IMG/VR virus record: IMGVR_UViG_3300030107_006102
Span: 1-41,051 of that record
DNA: 41,051 nt
From: a virus
Reading direction: 5' to 3' (one strand)
Shown here: in pieces, positions 9,301 through 16,902 of the stretch
Numbering within the stretch: position 1 is the stretch's first letter
How the letters are laid out: every line of letters begins with the position of its first letter
The notes under the pieces: model-generated
The model's database searches: none
The model's input: the letters and a program-made list of their open reading frames with translations, nothing else
Told to the model about the DNA's origin: nothing
Position numbers and translations under genes: made by a program

Positions 9301-12300
9301 ATTTTACTGAAGAATGGGAAAGTAGTAAAATCAATAGAAATTTTGAAGTTCAAAGAACGGGTACTGTTGGTGTAACTGCCGATGCTAAAGTTACTTTAAA
9401 AGTAGATAAGAATATACCTGAGACTTTATATTATAAATTAAATCCAATTTCTGATAATGATTTACCTGAATTATATAAAAATATTATTATAGATCCAGTA
9501 ACTAATAATAGTGAAATTGAGGTTAAAAATAGTCTTTATAATGGTGAGCAAACTATTACTCTTGGTTCTACTAGCTCATTTAAGTATTCTATACCAAATA
9601 TACCAGAACAATCTTCATATACACCAACTACTTCAGTATTAACATACAATACTACTTCTAAATCCGCTTATGGACCTATAAAGCAGTTTGAAGTTATTAA
9701 TCAAGGACAAAATTATTATTCTCTTCCTGGTATTTCTACTATTAACTCTAAGAGTGGTAATAATGCTTTAGTGGAAGCTGCTAGTACTTCTATCGGTAAA
9801 ATAAAGAAAACGAAGATTCAAGATATTGGATTTGATTTTCCATCTGACCCTACTCTAGAACCTAGTGTTAATTTACCTCAATTTGTGGTAATTAGAGATT
9901 TGGGATCTTTAAAATCTGTTGGTGTAACCTCAGTTGGACAGGGATATTCTATACCACCTAAATTAGTTGTTTTAGATGGAGATACTAAAAAAGAATTACC
10001 TGGTGTTGATTTAAAATATACTTTAGGAAATTCTAAAGTAGAAATTTTAAATAATAGTACAGGTATGTCTATGCTGCCTCCTACTATTCTTCCTATTGAA
10101 AATTCAAATGGTGTTGGTATTAGTAGTATTTCATATAATCCCAATACTAAAGATGTAACTGTTGAATTAAATGTTGGATTTAGTACTGCAGATACCTTCC
10201 CATTTAATGTAAATGATAAGGTGATGGTAGAGAATATAAGTGTTGGAGTTGGTTCAACTGGATTGGGATATAATTCTATTAATTATGATTATGAGTTGTT
10301 TACAATTACTGAAACTCACCCAAATATTGGTGGAATTGGTGCAACAGTAACTTATAATATGGGTACTTTGATCGGTGCAGGTCAAACTATTGGAGAATTT
10401 ATACCTTCTAATTCTATCGGAAGGATTATTCCTGCAAAACATTTTCCATTATTCCAAGTTGAATTAAAAACTAATGAGTTCTTTATTGGTGAAGAAGTTA
10501 AATCAAATTCTGCAACTGGTATAGTCGAATCTTGGGATACTAATGATGGTGTTTTAAAAATATCGTCTCCTGATAATTTTGTATTAAATGAAGTAATCAA
10601 AGGACAATCTTCAAATACTCAAGGAATTGCATCATCAATTACTACATATGATGCTAATTTTAAATTAAATGCTTTCACTAAAGTTGATAAAGGAAATAAA
10701 ACTCAGTCTGGAGTTCTTAATTTTAGTATGCAAAGAATTCAGGATAGTTTCTATTATCAAAATTTTGCATATTCATTAAGATCTAAAGTTGATTTTGATA
10801 CTTGGGATGATCTTGTAAGTAGTACGAATCATACTTTAGGATTTAAGAAGTTCTCTGATTACCAATTAGAGACTAATGAAGATGTTAATGTGACAGTTGG
10901 ATTATCTACTGATTTAACTTCTTTTGAAGTTATTAATGACTTAATTGGACATGGAGATTTGAATTGTGATTATAACTTTGATTTAGTAAAAGAAAATTCA
11001 TTAACATTAGATTATAAAATAGCATCTGATGAAATAATTTTTAATAGTAGAGTTCTTACTGATTATTATGAATCAATTGGTAACAGAGTACTTTCAATTG
11101 ATGATATTAGTCCACAATTTAATAGTCATCCTAGACCAACAGCATATAGTGTTGCTGGAAGTTTTAATTTAGATGATACTCGTTCTGCAAAATTTATTAC
11201 TTTTGTAAGAGATAAGAGATTTACAGGACAAAGGCAATTAATGATTGTTGATCTTGTTCATGATAGTTCTACTGCATATTTGAATCAATATGGTAGAGTT
11301 GAGAGTCAATATGATCAAGGTTCTTTTGACTTTAGTATTTTGGGTAATGAAGGACAATTATTATTCTATCCTACTCAGTCTGCATTAAATGACTATTGGG
11401 TCATGGCTCTTTCTTATAATCTAAATGATGATTTTGTTTCTACTGGTGCTACAAGTTTGGGTGGAGTTGCTTTAATTGATTCTCAAAGTACGGAAGTTGC
11501 TCCCAATACTCAAACCAATATTGTTAGTATTGCTTCTACATATCGTTCTATTAAAACACTTGTTAATATTACAGCTGATACAGGTATTCAAAATAATGAA
11601 TATCAGATGGAGGAATTGAATATTATTCATGATGGAACTAATGTGGAGTTAATGCAATTCGGAGAATTATCTACAACATTAACACCTTTGGCTGCTGCTG
11701 GATTGGGAACTTATAGTGCTTATATTGATGGTGGAAATGTTAAAGTTGATTTCCATCCAGGTGTAGGAATAGGAACAACTGCAGTAGTTAATACTCTTCA
11801 AGTTGCTTTAGCGACTGATGCAGCAACTGGTATTGGAACTGCTGATTTGAAACATGCAAGGATAGAAGCAAGAACTACTTCAATTAGTGCTAGTGCAAAT
11901 CCAACACCTACAGTAATAGCAGAATTTGAATCTCAAATTGCATCTGATGATATTTTTGATGCTGGATATTTTATAATTCAAGTCACTGATAAAACAAATA
12001 ATAGATATCAGATGTCTGAATTTATTGCTGTTGATGATTATATTGAAGAAGATGGTTTAGGTAATACTTATGAAGTTGAGTTTGGTAATGTAGAAACAGT
12101 TGTTGGACTGGGTACTATTGGATCTAAATTAGATATTAATGTTGGAGGAACTACTAATCTTCAAGTTACCTTTACTCCAACACCAAATATTGATGTAGAA
12201 GTTAATGCTTATACTAATGCATTAAGAATAACAGATGATGCTAAGACTAGTATGAGTCTTAATGAAGCAGGTTCTGTAAAAGCATTCTTTGGTGATTATA

Positions 12301-15300
12301 CTGGTACTGATAGAGATATTAAGAGAGCATTTGATTTAACACATAATAATTACGAAATTTTCCAAAGAAGTTTTGAGGGTAATGATAGTTCTATTGTTAG
12401 TATTGATGCTAATACTATCGCAATTCCTAATCATTTCTTTGTAAGTGGTGAGAAAATTAAATATGCTCGTTCTGGAATAGGATCTACACATGCAATAAGA
12501 ATTGCTAATACTAATTTCCCTGAATTAGGATTCTCTACAACATATCTACCAACAGAATTATATGTTGTTAAAATTGATGCTGATAAGGTTAAAGTAGCAA
12601 CTACTGCTGAAAATGCACTTAAGGTAGTTCCTGAAGTAATTGATATTACCGATGTTGGTATTGGCACATCACATAGATTTACTTCTACTAATCAAAATCC
12701 AAAAGTTATTGTTGCTTTAGATAATATCTTCCAATCACCAATTGTATCTACTGCTTTAACTACTCATCTTGCTGATCAAATATTTACTACCAGCGATCTA
12801 CTTGAATTTAGTGGTATAACTTCATTCACTGGAAGTGATTTGATTCAAGTTGAAGATGAGATAATGAAGATTGAAGGTGTTGGTATTGGTAGTACTAATA
12901 GGATAAGAGTGAGAAGAGGGTGGTTAGGAACTAAGAGTTCTGGATATGGTACAAATACTATGATTACTAAGGTAAATGGTAATTATAATATTGTTGATAA
13001 TACACTTAATTTCTCTGAAGCACCTTATGGAAATATTCCTCAAAGTTTGCCAACAAATCCACCAGATTCTAGAGATTGGGTAGGAATTTCAACGAGTTCT
13101 ATTTTCCAAGGCAGATCATTCATGCGTCGTGGAATACCCAATACAAGTAATGAAACTTATTCTGAGAATTATATTTTTGATGATATTTCTTCTGGATTTA
13201 ATGCTACTAACAAGGAGTTTACTTTAAAATCAAAAGGTCAAAATGTATCAGGAATTTCTTCAGCAAATGGAGTAATTTTAGTTAATGATGTATTCCAAGG
13301 ACCAGGTGCTGCTTATAATTATACACTTGAAGAAGCAGCAGGTATTACAACCATTACTTTCACTGGAGATGCAGTTCAGCCAGAAACTTTAGATAGAGAT
13401 GCTAATGCTACTAAGCGTCCATTGGGTGGAGTAATAGTATCAGTAGGATCAACCGAAGGTTGGGGATATCAACCATTAGTTGCTGCTGGAGGAACAGCAA
13501 TTGTAGGTGCATCAGGAACTATTACTTCTATTAGTGTTGGTAATACTGGTTCTGGATATAGATCAGGAATTCAAACTGTAAATGTTTCAATTAAACAAGA
13601 AAATCTTACTGATATTGATATAGTTAAGATTGGTACTGCTACTGTTGCTGATGGACATGTAACAGGAGTTGCGGTTACTAATTCTCAAGTATTCTACAAA
13701 CCAAGAAGTGTAACTAATGTAGGATATAGTTCAATAACAGGTATAAGTGAAATTAAGACATTTATGCCTCATGGATTATCTCAAGGTGATGAGGTTACTC
13801 TTTCTGGAATTGCATTTACTTGTACTTACTCTGGTCCTAAGTCTATTACTGGATTTGCTTATAGTGCATCAACTGGAATTGCAACAGTAACTACTTCAGG
13901 AAATCATGGATATGAAATAGGAAAAGAGGTCATATTTACTGGTATTGGAATGACCTGTGCATTAGATAATGGTGCTTCTACTCATTATTATCCAAGAGGT
14001 GAAGATTATGCTTATAATAATTCAGTAGCAATTGCTGCAACAACACCAACTACTATTACTCTTGATGTTGGAGTTTCTGCAAAGAATGATCAGTATACGC
14101 ATACATGGAACGGTGGAACAGCAACTAATGCTATAACCAGTGGTGGTGATTATCAGCATATATTTGCAGGTTCTACTTCAAATTCAATTAGTATTGCTAA
14201 TACTACAAGAACACTAACACCAACTGATGCTGCATATAATGCTGCTGTAGGACTAGTAACATTTACTGTTGCTAATCATGGATTGTTTACTACAGATACT
14301 GTTGGAGTATCAACAAATGCACTAGAATTTAGATGTGCAATGGATGATTATACATCATTACATTCATATCCTCGTACAACTGATCCTATTCATAATACTA
14401 TGGTAGCAGTTGCTGCAACAACAGCAAATACATTTACTATTAATGTTGGTACATCTGCATCAGTTACTCATAATGTTTCTGATGCAAATTATGATGCTTC
14501 TACAGGAATTATGGTATTGACTATTGGTGCTCATACTTTAAAAACTGGAACCAATATTAAGATTGGAACAGAGTCTTTGTCATTCACATGTTCTAAAGAT
14601 GGTAATGCATCTACTCACAAATATCCAAGAAAACCTGATCCTTATTATGCTGGTACAGAGGTAACTCAAGTTAATAGTGCAACTGAATTTGTAGTTAATG
14701 TTGGTATAGCTACTGTTCCAACTTTTTATAAAAATGGAGGAACTGTACAAGGAGTAATTATTGCACCAAGACCAACAGATCAAGCAGTTTCTAATGGAAC
14801 GGATACTGGAAGAGCGACAGTTTTAAGTATTATTGATAATAATACATTTAGTGTTAACACTGGAGTTTCAAGCAGAACTCACTTCTATGCCCGTTCTGGT
14901 AAGGTTCAGAAACCTTTAGATGTGGTATTTGATTTCCCTCTTTCTTATGATAATTTACCATTAATTTATGCTGATGGTGAAACTGGATTTGGAACTGCTG
15001 GAAGAGTGGATGTTCAGGTTGGTCAAGGTTCTAGTGTAATTGATTTTGAAATTACTAATACTGGATATGGTTATGGTGAGGGTGATATTTTAACAGTTCC
15101 TATTGGAGGAACAACAGGAATTCCAACTACTTCTGGATTCCAAGAATTCCAACTTACTGTTACAGAGGAATTTACAGAGGAATTTACAGGATGGTCTATA
15201 GGAACACTTGAAGTTCTTGATAATTTTGATGATTTATTTGATGGTGATACACAAGCCTTCAGAATTAGTAAAAGCGGAACTCTACTTTCAATTAGATCTT

Positions 15301-16877
15301 CTGCTGGTTCTAATGTTAATGTTGAAGATGCTTTATTAATATTCATTAATGATATTTTACAAGTTCCTGGAGAAGGATATACATTTAGTGGAGGTAGTGT
15401 AATTACCTTTACTGAAGCACCTAAAGTTGGAGATTCTTCTAAGATTCTATTCTATAAGGGAACTGGTGGTTTAGATGTTGTATTTAAAGATATTTTAGAG
15501 ACTATTAAGCCAGGTGATAAATTAACAGTTGGATACGATCCTTCTAAAGGACAAAAATCTACTTTACAGGAAGATCCTAGAATAGTTACAAGCATAGATG
15601 CTACTGATCTTGTAAGTACAAATCCATACTTTGGACCAGGCAATACTACAGATGAAACTCTTATGAGACCTGTAGTATGGTGTAGGCAGACTGAAGATAA
15701 GATTGTAGATGGAAAGGAAATTGGAAAAGATAGATCCTTGTATGAACCAAACATTTATCCTTCTGCTTATCTTATTAATAGTGTTGGAATTGGATCTACT
15801 ACTGTTTGGGTTGATAATTTAAGACCATTCTTTGACGCAGAAAATGAGAATGATACTGATCTTTCTTTCCAGAAAGGTGTTACCTTATACAATCAAGTTA
15901 ATACTGTAGGAGCATCTGCTACAGCGGTTGTTTCTACTGGTGGTACTATTTCCTCTATAGTAATAACTACGGGCGGTACAGGGTATCCTGGTGCCCCTAT
16001 AGTGAGCATTGCTTCTACTACTGGAGTTAATAACAATACTAGGGCAACAGCAGAGGCAACTATTAATAATGGAACTGTAACAGGCATAACAATTACCAAT
16101 AATGGTGGTGTTGGATATGATGCTGCAAATCCACCACAGGTATTAATAGATCCTCCTGTAGTAATTACTGAAACAGATAAAGTAACTTCTTATGCTGGTG
16201 ATAATGGTGTTATTGTTGGATTTGGTACAGATGATGTACAAGGTATTGATAAATTTGTCTTTGATTTCTATATTCCTGATGATTCTTATTTAAGGGATCC
16301 GTTAATAGTGGGTACAGCACTTACTTTGAGTACTATTCAAGTTAATGATTTCTTTGTTGTAACTCAATCGAATGTAGGTCTTGCTGAAACTTCTCTAGTA
16401 AGTAGAGATATTAATCAGAATATTATTGGAGTAGGAACTCAATTTGTTGATAATGTTTATCAAGCAAGTGAGGTATCAGTTGTCGAAGTATCTTTTGTTG
16501 GTGCAGAAGAATCTAAGACTGGTATTGGAACAACCCATATTGCGAGAGTTAAGGCTAATATGAGTGGAGTTACTACTGCAGGGTTTAGTAATACTAACAT
16601 TTACTTTGATTCTACTCAATATACTTTTGATAGTCAGGGTACAGGTAGTGGAATTGTTGGAATGAATACAATTGGTGGGGGAACTACTTCTAGTATATCA
16701 TTTGGAAACTTTAGTTGGGGTAGAATTGAATTAGATAATAGAAGTAAGTCTATTTCTTACCCTGCATATACATTGGATGGTATTGGTATTGGAGGAACTA
16801 CAAATCCTACAGGAATTCATACTTCTTCCTTAGTTGTAAGAACTGAAAAATTAAAATCTAAGAATTATACAATCTAA
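3363..16877 (+). CDS. 7: Giant gp7-like baseplate wedge protein, 4504 aa, with YHYH domain and repeated beta modules
   Basis: Residues about 20-235 resemble the wedge-core part of T4 gp7: F-P-L-V-S-D-F-L-K-T-Y-Y near the start, then A-K-D-F-Y-L-S-K-G-T-D-Q-S-F-E-I-L-F-K-A at about 197, then L-Y-N-E-E-V-K-I; T4 gp7 has Y-D-F-Y-S-T-K-G...F-L-F-K-V-L-Y-N-E-E-V-E-I. The rest is unrelated to T4 gp7, which has 1032 residues. A YHYH-type domain lies at about 1225-1395, centred on I-I-G-W-A-Y-D-G-N-P-I-Y-G-P-Y-G-Y (about 1271). Around it are many beta-rich modules: G-x-G-Y modules (about 760, 1078, 1447, 2105, 2186, 3389, 3892, 4197, 4239), H-G-L/G-D modules, a three-copy unit at about 2608-2956 and a TC/YPR array at about 3497-3790. 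Probable role: the N-terminus joins gp6 in the wedge core and the remainder projects as a peripheral arm. Starts 1 nt after gp6. Function of the added 4200 residues is unknown. Confidence 0.85.
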   Translation: MAVKRVQFNNIVQNQLPEYVRDEFPLVSDFLKTYYQANEYQGAPTDLIQNIDQYSKIDELTNLVDKVSLNSDITEIEETIDVDISTYTQGTKGFPDSYGLLKIDDEIITYTGKTDTSFTGCIRGFCGISSYKSDSDPDVLVFNSTTSETHTKGSEITNLSTLFLKEFLLKTKYQLLPGLENRSLHVDLDQNVFIKQAKDFYLSKGTDQSFEILFKALYNEEVKIIRPGEFLFTPSNAQHQITNDLVVEAIEGDPVDLQESTLFQDGYGTDIEKAYAPITSVEKVWTGTATTAYKLSVDGGYNRDSRVDGAMYGAFSVHPKTRVIGEVGVGNTVLNVDSTVDFANSGELSVIYNDATAGVVSYTSKSTTQFFGCSNIIGIIEDAANIGINTYAYGTSFKDSTKTIKVRINNVLDKLEHSNESYGYAKGNTAKIKTLGVKDNTFKGKNWFYNLSPIYNISKVELLDSIDLVYKVTTESDAIFKIGDTAILKGYDGIDRQTTIISVNASNAFTIKGQGNISTNQSTIQRNLSNAQSNTFPNIDIYTANVQNVYEKGDDLLIASPSLPSYNEQPLNVSTRSVVFSGFFDQDTFKISSEEHGLYTGDAIYYIPQKVSYTYYDSFGQSFTGLKVGSSLFAKDYDYVIDGNDNGVIVSGRIPPGEGLYFVKRIDSTTIKLAVSRANIEASDFIFLINPSNVTDCIIEHYNLRNSTLQSQKLLKEISLPQEDGVVYPTKPGTTGILINGVEIENYKSTDFITYGKLNSVDVISGGEGYSITNPPLLNISDSVGVGATGYPAISGSLTRIELIDPGFDYTETPIITITGGAGEGALASANMKSIIHEVSFNASLPFAGAVSTSSVNLTDNTIGFGTVYHKFRNAEQVLYTANGQTEVGGLIPSTYYFVNVKDPYTVGIHSTFEASVAGINTISLTDYGVGKQLLKSVAKKLIIDSINVLDSGSNYQNKKRTVQPVGVSTVLDQITIDNHDYSSGEVIKYTTDGTIIEGLVHGSEYYVTSIDKDNFKLSLTKDLYDTQQYVNIGSKGEGTQTFNYPEISVNLTGTIGIPAVGTETFTAKIQPIFRGETTSIHLENNGVGYGSSEIVNFNRTPSVFFVNGGRNAQVEPIVSNGAIIDIIILNKGIDYTSVPNLDIDGVGTGAVLTPVIENNQLVDVKIISGGVGYVQASTTISIRTVGKGLKLKSNVQTWNINLFQRDPNFTKDDGFIVKGQEGLQYTHLYAPRKLRESVYSVDQSGKTLYNRPDLRRVNNSEIPSEFHSPIIGWAYDGNPIYGPYGYLTNEGGVIAQMQSGYSLDLKEGRPPISIYPEGFFIEDYSHNEVSDDTVLDKNNGRFCVTPEFPNGTYAYFATVDNSVAASAGPFDGYKEPKFPYLIGDNYNSTPNDFNSSVLASQDKFNYDGWFRNTQPYNLVAKDLNYKYLSIPNNLKQTIDITGISPGTIESIGIQTGGELYKVGDSVVFDNTNTEGRGADAKVSHIDGKAVTSVSVASSVITGVEIYPSNTNGIYEIVSPNPHEFWNTELVTVSGLSTTSSKIGGIYNVGVTTHTWSLTGVGNTTIAIDDVSTTGIVTFLNVSGNFNNDRIRSNDILEIGAEKVKVLNIDPLYSRIRVLREFDGTVGSSHSVTTVAYEKPKRLTINAGFNTTYNYRVNKEIYFNPIHTVGLGTLTGVGIGTTISLDYVGSGTSEVFIPTKALYIPNHGLRTGDKLSYSPNTGLGISIAYDSTVSVSTLPSTVYVAKIDDDLVGLATVRVALGSTGTFKGVDLGFNGSTTLFFTGIGTNVYHSFKTNYEPITGEISQHIVTVAAASTHGLSNNDVVNVSVNPSNTKTFILKYNKYNRRLVVDPTTVLAANINITNNSFTLSDHGYLTGEKVIYNAPVTSLGGLIDNGIYFIVKVDNNTFKLSETYHKSTLLKPVIIDITSAADATFSKINPLIKAYKDSSVVFDLSDSSLSYINQGVLYPAFALNLYTDKDFTEEWESSKINRNFEVQRTGTVGVTADAKVTLKVDKNIPETLYYKLNPISDNDLPELYKNIIIDPVTNNSEIEVKNSLYNGEQTITLGSTSSFKYSIPNIPEQSSYTPTTSVLTYNTTSKSAYGPIKQFEVINQGQNYYSLPGISTINSKSGNNALVEAASTSIGKIKKTKIQDIGFDFPSDPTLEPSVNLPQFVVIRDLGSLKSVGVTSVGQGYSIPPKLVVLDGDTKKELPGVDLKYTLGNSKVEILNNSTGMSMLPPTILPIENSNGVGISSISYNPNTKDVTVELNVGFSTADTFPFNVNDKVMVENISVGVGSTGLGYNSINYDYELFTITETHPNIGGIGATVTYNMGTLIGAGQTIGEFIPSNSIGRIIPAKHFPLFQVELKTNEFFIGEEVKSNSATGIVESWDTNDGVLKISSPDNFVLNEVIKGQSSNTQGIASSITTYDANFKLNAFTKVDKGNKTQSGVLNFSMQRIQDSFYYQNFAYSLRSKVDFDTWDDLVSSTNHTLGFKKFSDYQLETNEDVNVTVGLSTDLTSFEVINDLIGHGDLNCDYNFDLVKENSLTLDYKIASDEIIFNSRVLTDYYESIGNRVLSIDDISPQFNSHPRPTAYSVAGSFNLDDTRSAKFITFVRDKRFTGQRQLMIVDLVHDSSTAYLNQYGRVESQYDQGSFDFSILGNEGQLLFYPTQSALNDYWVMALSYNLNDDFVSTGATSLGGVALIDSQSTEVAPNTQTNIVSIASTYRSIKTLVNITADTGIQNNEYQMEELNIIHDGTNVELMQFGELSTTLTPLAAAGLGTYSAYIDGGNVKVDFHPGVGIGTTAVVNTLQVALATDAATGIGTADLKHARIEARTTSISASANPTPTVIAEFESQIASDDIFDAGYFIIQVTDKTNNRYQMSEFIAVDDYIEEDGLGNTYEVEFGNVETVVGLGTIGSKLDINVGGTTNLQVTFTPTPNIDVEVNAYTNALRITDDAKTSMSLNEAGSVKAFFGDYTGTDRDIKRAFDLTHNNYEIFQRSFEGNDSSIVSIDANTIAIPNHFFVSGEKIKYARSGIGSTHAIRIANTNFPELGFSTTYLPTELYVVKIDADKVKVATTAENALKVVPEVIDITDVGIGTSHRFTSTNQNPKVIVALDNIFQSPIVSTALTTHLADQIFTTSDLLEFSGITSFTGSDLIQVEDEIMKIEGVGIGSTNRIRVRRGWLGTKSSGYGTNTMITKVNGNYNIVDNTLNFSEAPYGNIPQSLPTNPPDSRDWVGISTSSIFQGRSFMRRGIPNTSNETYSENYIFDDISSGFNATNKEFTLKSKGQNVSGISSANGVILVNDVFQGPGAAYNYTLEEAAGITTITFTGDAVQPETLDRDANATKRPLGGVIVSVGSTEGWGYQPLVAAGGTAIVGASGTITSISVGNTGSGYRSGIQTVNVSIKQENLTDIDIVKIGTATVADGHVTGVAVTNSQVFYKPRSVTNVGYSSITGISEIKTFMPHGLSQGDEVTLSGIAFTCTYSGPKSITGFAYSASTGIATVTTSGNHGYEIGKEVIFTGIGMTCALDNGASTHYYPRGEDYAYNNSVAIAATTPTTITLDVGVSAKNDQYTHTWNGGTATNAITSGGDYQHIFAGSTSNSISIANTTRTLTPTDAAYNAAVGLVTFTVANHGLFTTDTVGVSTNALEFRCAMDDYTSLHSYPRTTDPIHNTMVAVAATTANTFTINVGTSASVTHNVSDANYDASTGIMVLTIGAHTLKTGTNIKIGTESLSFTCSKDGNASTHKYPRKPDPYYAGTEVTQVNSATEFVVNVGIATVPTFYKNGGTVQGVIIAPRPTDQAVSNGTDTGRATVLSIIDNNTFSVNTGVSSRTHFYARSGKVQKPLDVVFDFPLSYDNLPLIYADGETGFGTAGRVDVQVGQGSSVIDFEITNTGYGYGEGDILTVPIGGTTGIPTTSGFQEFQLTVTEEFTEEFTGWSIGTLEVLDNFDDLFDGDTQAFRISKSGTLLSIRSSAGSNVNVEDALLIFINDILQVPGEGYTFSGGSVITFTEAPKVGDSSKILFYKGTGGLDVVFKDILETIKPGDKLTVGYDPSKGQKSTLQEDPRIVTSIDATDLVSTNPYFGPGNTTDETLMRPVVWCRQTEDKIVDGKEIGKDRSLYEPNIYPSAYLINSVGIGSTTVWVDNLRPFFDAENENDTDLSFQKGVTLYNQVNTVGASATAVVSTGGTISSIVITTGGTGYPGAPIVSIASTTGVNNNTRATAEATINNGTVTGITITNNGGVGYDAANPPQVLIDPPVVITETDKVTSYAGDNGVIVGFGTDDVQGIDKFVFDFYIPDDSYLRDPLIVGTALTLSTIQVNDFFVVTQSNVGLAETSLVSRDINQNIIGVGTQFVDNVYQASEVSVVEVSFVGAEESKTGIGTTHIARVKANMSGVTTAGFSNTNIYFDSTQYTFDSQGTGSGIVGMNTIGGGTTSSISFGNFSWGRIELDNRSKSISYPAYTLDGIGIGGTTNPTGIHTSSLVVRTEKLKSKNYTI
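11184..12230 (+). repeat. Three diverged copies of a ~90-100-residue module inside the giant gp7-like protein
   Basis: The protein repeats a unit of shape [Q/E/R-Y]-Q-M/L-x-[E/D]-x-x-x-[V/I]-H/D-D...Y/L-x-Q/E-F/Y-G-x-V. Copy 1 contains R-Q-L-M-I-V-D-L-V-H-D and N-Q-Y-G-R-V. Copy 2 contains E-Y-Q-M-E-E-L-N-I-I-H-D-G and M-Q-F-G-E-L. Copy 3 contains R-Y-Q-M-S-E-F-I-A-V-D-D and V-E-F-G-N-V. Each is followed by a glycine-containing link and a strand with x-V-x-x-x-P/T. DNA identity between copies is low, so this is old duplication and not recent slippage. Confidence 0.6.
13852..14742 (+). repeat. Tandem 'TC...YPRxxDP...NVG' modules (three full copies plus a partial)
   Basis: Three consecutive units of about 85-128 residues begin near 13852, 14236 and 14487. 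Each reads roughly Y-D/N-A-x-x-G-I/L-x-x-x-T/V, H-G/T-L, G, then F-T/R-C-x-x-D, S-T-H-x-Y-P-R-x-x-D-P/Y, a hydrophobic V-A-A/I-A-A-T-T strand and ending in F-x-V/I-N-V-G. A truncated copy with F-T-C-T-Y-S-G precedes them from about 13770. One further single copy lies in the 1267-aa protein (about 36540-36790), so the unit is shared between two virion proteins. Confidence 0.7.
15162..15185 (+). repeat. 12-nt direct repeat, two tandem copies
   Basis: ACAGAGGAATTT occurs twice in tandem inside the giant gene, giving an E-E-F-T-E-E-F-T-G run. Because the length is a multiple of three the frame is kept. This looks like recent slippage. Confidence 0.7.
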
Positions 16878-16880
16878 ATA
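16873..16880 (+). promoter_or_regulatory. Weak late-promoter-like octamer (TCTAAATA)
   Basis: TCTAAATA overlaps the stop codon of the giant gene and lies 23 nt upstream of the 714-aa fibre gene. It differs from TATAAATA at one position (C for A at the second base), in an important part of the motif, so this is tentative. Confidence 0.25.
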
Positions 16881-16902
16881 TTTAAAATTAAGAGTCTAAT
16901 CA

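Noticed and set aside
13770-14742. CRISPR-like or DNA-level tandem repeat in the giant gene
   Set aside because: Similarity is at protein level only; DNA copies are diverged and have no regular spacers.
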